Assembly (NCBI GenBank): GCA_963742345.1
Contig: CAVULO010000015.1
Coordinates: 248,001 to 312,000 of the forward strand
Reading direction: 5' to 3'
DNA length: 64,000 bases
Origin: Pseudolabrys sp963742345
GTDB lineage: Bacteria; Pseudomonadota; Alphaproteobacteria; Rhizobiales; Xanthobacteraceae
Part shown: piece after piece, positions 17,381 through 25,439 of the stretch
How the letters are laid out: each line of letters starts with the position of its first letter
Position numbering within the stretch: position 1 is the first letter of the stretch
The notes under the pieces: generated by a model
What the model saw: the letters and a program-made list of their open reading frames with translations, nothing else
What the model was told of the DNA's origin: nothing
Database searches by the model: none
Position numbers and translations under genes: made by a program

Positions 17381-18268
17381 CTATCCGTTCGTCCCCGGAT
17401 GCATTGCATGATCCCGCTTGCGCGGGGATGAGCGGAGGGTGCTGCACCGTTTGCGCGGGAATGAGCGGAGCTGTGAGGCAATGCCATGCCCAATGCTCCA
17501 CTCATCCCCGCGAAAGCGGGGACCCAGCGCCAAAATATCTTCGGATGCATTTGTCACTCTGGATTCCCGCTTGCGCAGGAATGAGCGGAGGGTGCTGCAC
17601 CTTTTGCGCGGGAATGAGCGGAGTGTAGCCGGAACCAGTGAAGCCGTTACCTGCGCGGCCGCACAGGCTCGGGCGCTCGTGGCCGTTCGGGTGGCCGTGG
17701 TGGCGGCGGTGCGGCGCGGCTCGGGCAGCTGCGTGCCGCAGCGTGCGTCGGCAACGGCGCTCTGCGCCATCGGCATCAGGCCCGGCTCCGGCGCCATCGC
17801 CCGGATCGCAATGATGCCGGTCGGCGTCGGCGATTCCACGATCAGCCGGTCGGCGGCCGTGACTTCTTCGTCCTCGGGCACCTGGTCGTGCTGCGCGCTG
17901 GTCATCAGGTCGAGCTCGATCACGCGGCGGCCGGCGGCGCGATCGTTGATCGCGTAATAGGCGACGTCATAGCGCGTGTAGAACGACACCGACGTGTAGG
18001 CCGGGCTCACCGGCACGGTCAGCTTGAGCGGCCCTTGCGAAAGATCGTAGCGGCACACGGCGCTGGCGAAAGCGGGATCCATGAACGGCATCACCGCTTT
18101 CTCGGGCGTGGGCGCGGGCAGGGCGACGACTGTGTTCACCGGCGCGATGGGCGTGAGCCGCGCATAGGCATCCTGCGTCGCGGTGCGCGGCAGCAGGATG
18201 ACGGTGGCCAGGTGCACGATGCCGCCGAGCAGCGCGCCGCCGAGGATCAGGAGCAGCCATCGGATCAT
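17381..18268 (-). CDS. DUF1254 domain-containing protein (3' end runs into repeats)
   Basis: One N-terminal membrane helix (MIRWLLLILGGALLGGIVHL) and a periplasmic DUF1254 domain with VNTVVALPAPTPEKAVMPF, LSQGPLKLTVPVSPAYTSVS and YAINDRAAGRRVIELDLM. The open frame continues through repeats to 17381, giving a nonsense tail. Removing one base near 17715 would instead give a proline-rich tail ending at a stop at 17647-17649, the more likely real C-terminus. The ATG overlaps the stop of the upstream DUF1214 gene (ATGA), so the pair is coupled. Function unknown; DUF1254 and DUF1214 are commonly partners. Confidence 0.82.
   Translation of the reverse strand: MIRWLLLILGGALLGGIVHLATVILLPRTATQDAYARLTPIAPVNTVVALPAPTPEKAVMPFMDPAFASAVCRYDLSQGPLKLTVPVSPAYTSVSFYTRYDVAYYAINDRAAGRRVIELDLMTSAQHDQVPEDEEVTAADRLIVESPTPTGIIAIRAMAPEPGLMPMAQSAVADARCGTQLPEPRRTAATTATRTATSARACAAAQVTASLVPATLRSFPRKRCSTLRSFLRKRESRVTNASEDILALGPRFRGDEWSIGHGIASQLRSFPRKRCSTLRSSPRKRDHAMHPGTNG
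17396..17632. repeat. Cluster of GGAATGAGCGGA-type palindromic repeats
   Basis: At least five units of a short palindrome (ATTCCCGCTTGCGCGGGAAT followed by GAGCGGAG, or its complement CTCATCCCCGCGAAAGCGGGG) stand in both orientations, some separated by the shared spacer GGGTGCTGCACC. The same family occurs at 24629-24713, 25163-25322, 29606-29690 and 30943-30985. Read as protein it gives the spurious SFPRKRES/LRGNERS peptides common in proteobacterial ORF sets. Confidence 0.85.
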
Positions 18269-18844
18269 GGGCAGCTCCTGGTCGTGACGTCCGGCATCGG
18301 CACCTCGCGGCCGGCTTTGGTCGAGACGCCGACCGCGGTGTCGTAGAGGCGCAGGATCAGCTCATAGCGTTCGACGCCGCCGGTCGGCAGCCAATTGCCG
18401 GGGCTGGCGCGCGGCGCCACCACGATCTCGAAAGTGCCGTCGGCGTGGCGGACGATCTCCTGGCTGGTGAAGCCGTAGCGGTTGGTCGAATTGGCAACCA
18501 GCGCGCCGTCGGGATTGTACAGCGTCACCGTCCAGAAGCGCGCCGCCGGCGTGACGCCCGAGAGCACGACCTCGCAGCGCCCGTCGAGAATTTTGCCCTC
18601 ATCGTCGGATGGAAGCGTGAACGATACGCCGTCGCCGAGCGCGGTCGGCAACCGGCCGCTGCGTGCGATCGATGCCCGCGCATAAGGATCGGCGCCCGTC
18701 GTGCCGCTTTTCGGCCAGGCGGTCCAGCTCTCGATCGTCGAGGCCGCCGAAGGCGGTGCCGCGCGTGAGCGCAAAATAGGTCAGGCCGAGCCCGACCAGG
18801 GCGGCGACGGCAAGACCAAACAGCGTTCCGAAAAGCAGCCGCAC
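18265..18844 (-). pseudogene. DUF1214 domain-containing protein (frameshifted)
   Basis: Begins with a membrane helix (LLFGTLFGLAVAALVGLGLT) and FALTRGTAFG. After a break near 18735-18750 it continues as SWTAWPKSGTTGADPYARAS, VLSGVTPAARFWTVTLYNPD, YGFTSQEIVRHADGTFEIVV and PGNWLPTGGVERYELILRLY. Removing one base joins the parts into about 192 residues. This is the short single-helix DUF1214 form. It directly precedes DUF1254, and the end-to-start ATGA overlap supports one operon and a shared periplasmic complex. Confidence 0.82.
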
Positions 18845-21159
18845 GGACTATCCAGGAAATGGAGAGGTGATGTGGATCGGGAGAATACGCTGGCCGCTGG
18901 CGTTCGGCCAATCAGTTGTGGTTGCCGAAGGCGCGTCCTTCCAGCGAGGAGGCGAACGCGCCGCTGGCACGGCGGCGCCGCGGCTTGCTTGTCTTTGACC
19001 GTGGAAACCGTCGGGCGCGCGGGCCCGAGCGCACGGTTGGCGTCATCCATCAGCCGCTCGACGCGGACCAGGACATCCGCCCCGCGCTTGGTCAGCAGGG
19101 CAGGCCGCGGCGCGGGCGGCGGCACGCTGGATTTCGATTTGGTCTCGGCGACGACCGGCTGCTGGCGGACCTGCGGCACCGCGACGCCGGGGAGCTGCTT
19201 GAGCTCGACGCCCTCATGCGCATAGGCCATGATCGTGTGCCACGTCATGGCCGGCAGCGAGCCGCCGGTCATGCGGTTGGTCACCTGGTAATCGTCATTG
19301 CCGAACCAGACGCCGCACACGAAATTGCCGGTGTAGCCCATGAACCAGGCGTCGCGGTACGCATTGGTGGTGCCGGTCTTGCCGGCGGAGGCGACGCCAT
19401 CGAGCCGCGCGCGCTTGCCGGTGCCGTTCTCGACCACGTTGTTCATCATCTTGATCATGTCGGTGGCCACGCCGACCGGCAGCACCTGCCGCGGCTTTGG
19501 CCCGTCGCGGTCGAAGCGCCAGACCAGATCGCCGGTGCCGGTGCGCACTTCGAGGATCGCGTGCGGCGTCACCGCTTTGCCAAGATTGGGGAAGGTGGCG
19601 TAGGCGCCGGTGTGATCGAGCACGGTGACTTCATCGGCGCCGATCGGCAGCGACGGCGTATCCGGCAGCGGCGTGCGGATGCCCATGTCGTGCGCGGTTT
19701 TCACGATCCGCGCGCGGCCGACCTTCGCGTTGCCGTTGCCAATCGAAATCGACAGCTTCACCGCGATGGTGTTGATCGAATGCGTGAGCGCCTTCATCAG
19801 CGTCATCGATCCGGAGTAGCCGTGGCCATAATTGTGCGGGCACCAGTTGCCGATGCAAACGGGTCCGTCGACCACGGTCGAGGTCGGCTTCATGCCGTAT
19901 TCGAGCGCGGTGGCGTAGACATAGGGCTTGAACGATGAACCGGGCTGGCGCATCGCGTCGGTGGCGCGGTTGAACTGGCTGGCGCCGTAGTCACGGCCGC
20001 CGACCATGGCGCGCACGGCGCCATCGACATCCATCAGCACGGCGGCGGCTTGCTTGGCGTGATATTCCTGGCCGTATTGCCGCAGCGAACTTTCGATTGC
20101 GGAGTCGGCGGCGTTTTGCAGGTTGGTGTCGAGCGCGGTGCGCACCACGAACACGCGCTCGCTCATTGCTTTCGGGAAGGTGTCGACGAGCTTCTTCATC
20201 TCGTCGAAGGCCCAGTCGAGATAATAATTGGGCGCGCGGTCGTCGCGGCGGTCGACCGGCGTGGCGGGGCGGCGGCGGGCGCCGAACACCTGGCCTTCGG
20301 TCATCATGTTGGCTTCGACCAGATTATCGAGCACCACGTTGGCGCGCGCGCGCGCGGCCGGCAGGTTGATGTGCGGTGCGAACTTGGAGGGCGCCTTGAA
20401 CAGGCCGGCGAGCATCGCGGCTTCCGCGAGGTTCACGTCGCGCGCCGACTTGTTGAAATAATACTGCGCGGCCGCGTCGACGCCGAAGGCGCCGCCGCCC
20501 ATATAGGCGCGGTCGAGATAAAGCTTGAGGATTTCGTTCTTGGTCAGGCGCGCTTCCAGCCACATGGCGAGAAACGCTTCCTTGACCTTGCGCTCGATCG
20601 TGCGCTCGTTGTTGAGGAACAGGTTCTTGGCGAGCTGTTGGGTGATGGAGGAGCCGCCCTGCACCACACCGCCGGCCTTGGTATTGGCGAGCAGTGCGCG
20701 CGCGGTGCCGGCAAGATCGATCCCGAAATGTTCGTAGAAGCGCCGGTCTTCGGTCGAGAGCACTGCCTTGATCAGATGGTCGGGAAACTGGTCGAGCGGG
20801 ATCGAGTCATTATGCCTGATGCCGCGCGAGGCGATCTCGTTGCCGTAGCGGTCGAGGAAGGTGACCGCCAGCTCGGATTTCTTCAGCCAGTCGTCATCGG
20901 ATGTCTCGCGGAACGCGGGCACCGCCAGCGCCAGCATTACCACCAGGCCGAAGGCGCCGAGCGTGGCGCCTTCCGACATGATCTCGGTGAGCCCGCGCCG
21001 CCAGCCGGAGACGTGGAAGCGGTCCATGAAGGTGGAAAAGCGCTCATAGGTTTCGCGCAGTCCCGAAAAGCTGCGGAACACGCTGAAATCGACCCAGGCG
21101 TCCAGCCCGAGCAGGAATCGCTTGATGTTGGGCTTCCAGTCGGGAAAAAGGTCGCGCAA
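18781..21159 (-). CDS. mrcA: Penicillin-binding protein 1A (bifunctional transglycosylase/transpeptidase)
   Basis: Class A PBP polymerising and crosslinking peptidoglycan. A membrane helix lies near residues 67-85. GT51 motifs are STEDRRFYEHFGIDL (catalytic Glu), GGSSITQQLAKNLFLN, RKVKEA and ILKLYLDRAYMGGGAFG. The transpeptidase has PGSSFKPYVYA (nucleophile Ser), THSINT (SxN) and ASAGKTGTTNAYRDAW (KTG). The frame as written ends at 18781 with a nonsense tail overlapping the DUF1214 gene. Removing one base near 18970 gives the tail SSLEGRAFGNHN and a stop at 18912-18914, so the natural protein is about 749 residues. The 410-residue forward frame at 20050-21282 is a shadow. Confidence 0.95.
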   Translation of the reverse strand: MRDLFPDWKPNIKRFLLGLDAWVDFSVFRSFSGLRETYERFSTFMDRFHVSGWRRGLTEIMSEGATLGAFGLVVMLALAVPAFRETSDDDWLKKSELAVTFLDRYGNEIASRGIRHNDSIPLDQFPDHLIKAVLSTEDRRFYEHFGIDLAGTARALLANTKAGGVVQGGSSITQQLAKNLFLNNERTIERKVKEAFLAMWLEARLTKNEILKLYLDRAYMGGGAFGVDAAAQYYFNKSARDVNLAEAAMLAGLFKAPSKFAPHINLPAARARANVVLDNLVEANMMTEGQVFGARRRPATPVDRRDDRAPNYYLDWAFDEMKKLVDTFPKAMSERVFVVRTALDTNLQNAADSAIESSLRQYGQEYHAKQAAAVLMDVDGAVRAMVGGRDYGASQFNRATDAMRQPGSSFKPYVYATALEYGMKPTSTVVDGPVCIGNWCPHNYGHGYSGSMTLMKALTHSINTIAVKLSISIGNGNAKVGRARIVKTAHDMGIRTPLPDTPSLPIGADEVTVLDHTGAYATFPNLGKAVTPHAILEVRTGTGDLVWRFDRDGPKPRQVLPVGVATDMIKMMNNVVENGTGKRARLDGVASAGKTGTTNAYRDAWFMGYTGNFVCGVWFGNDDYQVTNRMTGGSLPAMTWHTIMAYAHEGVELKQLPGVAVPQVRQQPVVAETKSKSSVPPPAPRPALLTKRGADVLVRVERLMDDANRALGPARPTVSTVKDKQAAAPPCQRRVRLLAGRTRLRQPQLIGRTPAASVFSRSTSPLHFLDSPCGCFSERCLVLPSPPWSGSA

Positions 21160-21289
21160 GCTTTGCTCTTGAATCTACGGCCGGCGGGGCGCCGGCAAAC
21201 CCAATTTAGCCGATCGGCCAACCCGCGGCCAATGCCATGGTTTCACCTATCTTGGAACCAAGGTGAACGAAAATTGCGGTGAAAAAGGG

Positions 21290-21392
21290 CCCGATTTACC
21301 TCTCCCCGTGTGCGGCCCTGTTCCTTTATCTCTCCCAAAGGGAGAGGTCGGACCGCGAAGCGGGCTGGGTGAGGGGTTAGGGACTTCCGATA
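21290..21392. repeat. Interspersed palindromic repeat (CTCTCCCAAAGGGAGAGG type)
   Basis: Contains the perfect inverted repeat CTCTCCCAAAGGGAGAG followed by GTCGGACCGCGAAGCGGGCTGGGTGAGGGG, a widespread rhizobial/proteobacterial intergenic element. It occupies the otherwise empty PBP1A-ycgN spacer (21160-21467), which must also hold the two divergent promoters. Confidence 0.7.
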
Positions 21393-21467
21393 GATCGGGA
21401 AACCTGGCCGCCCACCAATGACGAACCCCGCCCCAGCCGCTACAAGAGCCCTGAAGGATTCCCACGG

Positions 21468-21962
21468 ATGCTCGACCAGCAAGCCCCGTTCTGGCGCCGC
21501 AAGGCAATGTCGGAAATGACTCAGCGCGAATGGGAGAGCCTGTGCGACGGCTGCGGCCGCTGCTGCCTGAACAAGCTGATCGACGACGATACCAACGAAA
21601 CACTATTCACCGATGTGAGCTGCAAGCTGCTCGACTGCCAGAAATGCCGCTGCACGGACTATGCCCACCGTCAGGCCAAGGTGCGGGATTGCGTGCGGCT
21701 CACCCCGCGCAATGTGCGGCGGCTGAACTGGCTGCCGCCGACCTGCGGCTATCGGCTGGTGGCGGAGGGCAAGGATCTCGCCTGGTGGCACCCGCTCGTT
21801 TCCGGCGATCCTGAAACGGTGCACACGGCCGGCGTTTCGGTGCGCGGACGCGTCGCGGCGAGCGAAGTCGACGTGCCGGACGCAAAGCTCACGGACTATA
21901 TCGTCAGTTGGCCGGGCAAGTGGCCGAAGGGGGCGAAGCGTAAGCCCGCCACTCAAAGGTAA
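21468..21962 (+). CDS. ycgN: YcgN family cysteine cluster protein (UPF0260)
   Basis: Predicted 164-residue protein of the YcgN/UPF0260 family. PFWRRKAMSEMTQREWESLC is followed by CDGCGRCCLNKL, then VSCKLLDCQKCRCTDY, RDCVRLTP and WLPPTCGYRLVAEGKDL with the WHPL motif. The many conserved cysteines suggest metal or Fe-S binding, but this is not demonstrated. The length matches family members, and the ATG at 21468 includes the conserved PFW start region. It converges with the dipeptidase gene. Confidence 0.92.
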   Translation: MLDQQAPFWRRKAMSEMTQREWESLCDGCGRCCLNKLIDDDTNETLFTDVSCKLLDCQKCRCTDYAHRQAKVRDCVRLTPRNVRRLNWLPPTCGYRLVAEGKDLAWWHPLVSGDPETVHTAGVSVRGRVAASEVDVPDAKLTDYIVSWPGKWPKGAKRKPATQR

Positions 21963-21965
21963 TTC

Positions 21966-22754
21966 TCACCTCCCCCTTGGCCCAATCGCAAAATCATAGG
22001 CGCGCGGCTCGGCGGCGCCGGCGAACGAATAGTGCCACCATTCGCGGAAGTAATTCGCAAAGCCGTGCCGGCGCATCGCCGTGTTGAGTGCGCCGCGCGA
22101 GCGCCGTTGCTCGGGGGTCACCGCGCTGCTCGCGCTGTAGCTCCTGGTATCGAAGCAGTCGAAGGCCGTGCCCATGTCGATGCTGTTGTCGGGCGCGCGT
22201 TTGCTGACGGGACCGGTGCAGGGTCCGTAGCGCGCCGCCGGGTCGAAGGGCGAGGCAGGCGTCACCGGTAATTTGACCAGCGTGAGGTCGACCGCGGTGC
22301 CGGTTGAATGTCGCGACTGCGCGGCAATGTAGCCGAGCGCGAACAAATTGCGTTTTTTCAGCGCCGGGTAAAAGCGCCGGGTGGTCTCGGTGTCGTCGCC
22401 GTCAGGTTTGCTGTTTTGCGCCCAGTCCGCCATGGCGCGCACCGCGCGGGTCGGGCGGTAGCAGTCATAAACCTTGAGGCTCAGGTTTTCGTGCGCGAGA
22501 TCGGCCTGCACGCGCCTGAGCGCTTCGGCCACCTCGCGGCGCAGCACGCATTCGGCGGCACCATAGCCGGGCAGGGGACGGCCGGTGAAATTGTCGGCCG
22601 TCGCGTAGCGCATGTCCTGCGCGATGCTGGGGTCGACATCGCGCAGATAGACAAAGCCGGGCGCGAGCATCTCGCGCGCATGAGCGGGGGTGGCGGCGAG
22701 GAGGAGTGCGCTCAAGAGCAGGTACCGCAATTGCAACCAGTACGTCATATCCAT
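21966..22754 (-). CDS. D-alanyl-D-alanine dipeptidase (M15D, VanX/DdpX-like)
   Basis: Secreted zinc peptidase of about 262 residues with a signal peptide (LRYLLLSALLLAATPAHA). Zinc and catalytic motifs are SRHSTGTAVDLTL (His and Asp ligands) and EWWHYSF (catalytic Glu, third His). Further matches are the KVYDCYRPTRAV arginine region and DMGTAFDCFD. Family members cleave D-Ala-D-Ala, for cell-wall salvage or vancomycin resistance. No van regulators are nearby, so housekeeping turnover is likelier. The frame extends to 22787 through a repeat (PGSSPGMT), so I place the start at 22754 or 22748. Confidence 0.9.
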   Translation of the reverse strand: MDMTYWLQLRYLLLSALLLAATPAHAREMLAPGFVYLRDVDPSIAQDMRYATADNFTGRPLPGYGAAECVLRREVAEALRRVQADLAHENLSLKVYDCYRPTRAVRAMADWAQNSKPDGDDTETTRRFYPALKKRNLFALGYIAAQSRHSTGTAVDLTLVKLPVTPASPFDPAARYGPCTGPVSKRAPDNSIDMGTAFDCFDTRSYSASSAVTPEQRRSRGALNTAMRRHGFANYFREWWHYSFAGAAEPRAYDFAIGPRGR

Positions 22755-22760
22755 TTCACT

Positions 22761-22878
22761 TGTCATGCCCGGGCTTGACCCGGGCATCCATGAGGCGGCG
22801 CCAATCGTGAGAACCTTACGTAATGCTGCTTCTGTTGAGACCCATCATGGATCGCCGGGTCAAGCCCGGCGATGACAG
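22761..22878. repeat. Pair of inverted GTCAAGCCCG-type repeats
   Basis: Two copies face each other: GTCATGCCCGGGCTTGACCC (22763 onward) and its inverse CATGGATCGCCGGGTCAAGC (22846 onward). They are about 60 bases apart, in the promoter region shared by the dipeptidase and exporter genes. Confidence 0.8.
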
Positions 22879-22997
22879 ATGAGGGGATATTGCTTTCCTG
22901 CGCGCCGCCGGCAACGAAACCGCCCCGCACATACCACCCCCGCGCTGCCGCGTCTTGCATTGCCGGAACCGACAAGGCATTGAGCGGGTTGCCGGCG

Positions 22998-24590
22998 ATG
23001 AGTCTCTCCCAGCTCCGAACAATGACCCCGTTAAAGCCGAAGACGAAATCCCGTCCCGTCACGGACGCCAGGCCGCGAGCGGCGAAAGCCGAGCCGCTGC
23101 CGGAGCCGCCCGCGCTTACGCATCCGGAAATCAGGGCCATCGTGCTCGGCATTATGCTGGCGATGTTCCTCGGCGCGCTCGACCAGACCATCGTCGCCAC
23201 CGCGCTGCCGACCATCGGCCGGCATTTCGGCAACCTCAATGATCTGTCCTGGGTGGTCACCGCCTATCTGCTCACCGGCACGGCGGTGACCCCGCTCTAC
23301 GGCAAGCTCGCCGATATCCATGGCCGCCGTGTGTTGATGCTCACCGCGATCGGCATTTTCATCGTTGGGTCGGCGGCCTGCGCGCTGGCGCCCAGCATGA
23401 CCGCGCTGGTGCTGGCGCGCGGCTTCCAGGGCCTCGGCGGCGGCGGGCTGATGGCGCTGGCGCAAACCATCATCGCCGACATTGTTTCGCCGCGCGAGCG
23501 CGGCCGCTACCAGGGTTATATCGGCGCGGTGTTTGCGGTGTCTTCGGTGGGCGGGCCGGTGCTCGGCGGATTTTTGACCGAGCATATCGACTGGTCGCTC
23601 ATTTTCTGGATCAACCTGCCGCTCGGTCTCGTTGCGCTCGGCATGACCTCGAGCGTGCTCCGGCGCGTGCCGTTTCATCCGCGCAAGCACAGGCTCGATG
23701 TCATCGGTGCGCTGCTGATGATGTCGGCGGCGGTGGCGCTTCTGCTCGCGCTATCGTGGGGCGGCCGGCGTTTTGAATGGATCTCGCCGCAAATCGGCAT
23801 GCTGCTGCTCACCTCCGCGATCCTGTGGGGCCTGTTCGCGTGGCGGCTGGTTTCAACGCGCGAACCGTTCCTGCCGCTCGCGGTGCTTGGCAATCCGGTG
23901 GTGCGCTGCGCGACGCTCGCCGGCGCCTGCAACATGGGCACGCTGGTCGGCATGACGATCTTCGTGCCGCTTTATTTCGAGGTGGTGTTGCATCTGTCAG
24001 CGAGCGAATCCGGCATGGCGCTGATCCCGCTGATGGCCGCGACGGTTGCGTTTTCCACGCTCACCGGCCGGCTGATGATGCACATGGTGCATTACAAGCG
24101 CGTGTCGCTGATCGGGCTTTCGCTCTCGATCCTGTCGCTCGCGCCACTGGCGATCTGGCCGGGGTCGATACCAACCGCGCTGGTGCTGCTGCTGTTGCTG
24201 ATTATCGGCGCCGGGCTCGGCACCGTGTTTCCGGTGTCGACCGTCTGCATGCAGAATGCGGTGTCGCGCGCGCAGATGGGCATCGCCACCGGCGCCGCCA
24301 ATTTCTTCCGCGCATTGTTCTCGGCGCTGGTCGTTGCGGTGCTGGGTGCAATCGTGCTCGGCGGGCTGGGCGGCGTCGCCGGTATGTCGGTTGAAATGCT
24401 GGCGCGCACGGCGTCTGCGCCCGAGCTTGCCTACGCGTTCCGCTTTGTGTTTCTCACCTGCGCGCTGGTGATGTCGTTCGGTATGGCGTTCCTGATTTCG
24501 CTGGAGGAGCGGCCGCTCAAGGGCCCGTCGACTCCGTCGCAGGCCGTAACCACGCCCACTGCGCCGGCAACGCCGATCCCGGCGGAGTAG
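22998..24590 (+). CDS. MFS transporter, DHA2 (EmrB/QacA) family multidrug exporter
   Basis: Predicted 530-residue proton-antiport exporter with 14 hydrophobic helices. Family motifs include LDQTIVATALPTIGRHFG in helix 1 with its acidic residue, motif A GKLADIHGRRVLML, motif B LARGFQGLGGGGLMAL, and motif C GGPVLGGFLTEHIDWSLIFW. The cytoplasmic N-terminus is basic and proline-rich. The start at 22998 (MSLSQL) or 23022 (MTPLKP) is uncertain; the frame is open upstream to 22872 through a repeat. No membrane-fusion partner or regulator is adjacent, so the substrate cannot be predicted. Confidence 0.93.
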   Translation: MSLSQLRTMTPLKPKTKSRPVTDARPRAAKAEPLPEPPALTHPEIRAIVLGIMLAMFLGALDQTIVATALPTIGRHFGNLNDLSWVVTAYLLTGTAVTPLYGKLADIHGRRVLMLTAIGIFIVGSAACALAPSMTALVLARGFQGLGGGGLMALAQTIIADIVSPRERGRYQGYIGAVFAVSSVGGPVLGGFLTEHIDWSLIFWINLPLGLVALGMTSSVLRRVPFHPRKHRLDVIGALLMMSAAVALLLALSWGGRRFEWISPQIGMLLLTSAILWGLFAWRLVSTREPFLPLAVLGNPVVRCATLAGACNMGTLVGMTIFVPLYFEVVLHLSASESGMALIPLMAATVAFSTLTGRLMMHMVHYKRVSLIGLSLSILSLAPLAIWPGSIPTALVLLLLLIIGAGLGTVFPVSTVCMQNAVSRAQMGIATGAANFFRALFSALVVAVLGAIVLGGLGGVAGMSVEMLARTASAPELAYAFRFVFLTCALVMSFGMAFLISLEERPLKGPSTPSQAVTTPTAPATPIPAE

Positions 24591-25439
24591 GGGCGGGCGA
24601 AGGTGGCGGTGTGATCGTTCCGCTCGTCCCCGCGCACGCGGGGGCCCAGGGCGACATGAAATGACAGTGATTCTGGCTCTGGATTCCCGCTTACGCGGGA
24701 ATGAGCGGAGTATGTCGTGCGAGCAAAGCGAGCCTCGAAGGGCGACGGCGTCATCCTTCTAGGCCGCGCTACGCGCGGTCACCTCAGGATGACGGCATGT
24801 GCCGGTGCGAAGCCGGGCTAGCGCAAAACGTCAAGTGCGGTTGCCGCTAACACAAGCGAGCCCATGCCGGCGAGGGTGATAAAGGCACAAGCCCGGCCGA
24901 CGACTTCGCAGCAATGATTGAATGCAGGTTTGAACATCATGAAGCGAAGTTAGGTTGCGCAGGCGCAAGTCCCGCGTGAGGCAGTTCACACTGGAAAAGA
25001 AAATAATTGAAAGGGCGAGTTACAAGGCTGTGAAGGCCAGAAGAGTGCATTGCGCATCCTCCTGGTTGGCCTTCAGCGCCGGTACCATTGCACCTGAGCG
25101 GCAAATCGCGTGCGAAAAGCTCTGGCCAAGTCCCCACCGCGCGAATTTCGACGAACGTTTGGGTGAATCTGGGTCCCCGCTTTCGCGGGGATGAACGGAC
25201 AGGTAATCCGACGCCCGCGTCACGGTCGCTGCCATCATCTCCGCTCATTCCCGCGCAAGCGGGAATCCAGGGTCGCGGGCTCAGTGTTGCTCCGGGTCGC
25301 CGCTTTCGCGGGGATGAGCGGATTTATTGCGTGCTCTCCCTCTCAGCCTCCCTCAGTTACCGCCTCGCCAGAACCGAGCGAATCACCGAGAATCCATCGG
25401 CCCGATTCGGGGGGCGCACGAAAACGATGACGTATTGAG
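24591..25439. repeat. Repeat-rich spacer with three palindromic repeat clusters
   Basis: An 850-base interval between the exporter and a TPR gene. GGAATGAGCGGA-type units lie at 24629-24713 and, in several copies, at 25163-25322. A different palindrome (TCATCCTTCTAGGCCGCGCT then CACCTCAGGATGACGGC) is at 24743-24797. A possible small gene at 24818-24940 is listed separately. The open frames across 24937-25438 are repeat translations. Confidence 0.75.
24818..24940 (-). CDS. Possible 40-residue single-helix membrane protein
   Basis: A small frame, MMFKPAFNHCCEVVGRACAF followed by ITLAGMGSLVLAATALDVLR, with one convincing hydrophobic helix. It has no clear ribosome-binding site and no recognised family. 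It is listed because it is the only non-repeat coding-like stretch in an 850-base spacer. The call is tentative. Confidence 0.3.
   Translation of the reverse strand: MMFKPAFNHCCEVVGRACAFITLAGMGSLVLAATALDVLR

Noticed and set aside
17396..17632. Possible CRISPR array from regularly repeated short sequences
   Set aside because: Units are palindromic, occur in both orientations, and have unequal spacing with shared rather than unique spacers; no cas genes are present. They are REP-like repeats.
20050..21282. A 410-residue forward open frame
   Set aside because: Antisense to PBP1A, composed of shadow sequence without domain content; PBP1A has complete catalytic motifs.
21966..22754. Vancomycin-resistance (vanX) locus
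   Set aside because: Only the dipeptidase is present, with no vanH, vanA, vanR or vanS neighbours; a housekeeping role is more likely.
25160..25330. Small ORFs encoding SFPRKRESR / LRGNERS-like peptides
   Set aside because: Translations of the GGAATGAGCGGA palindromic repeats, not genes.
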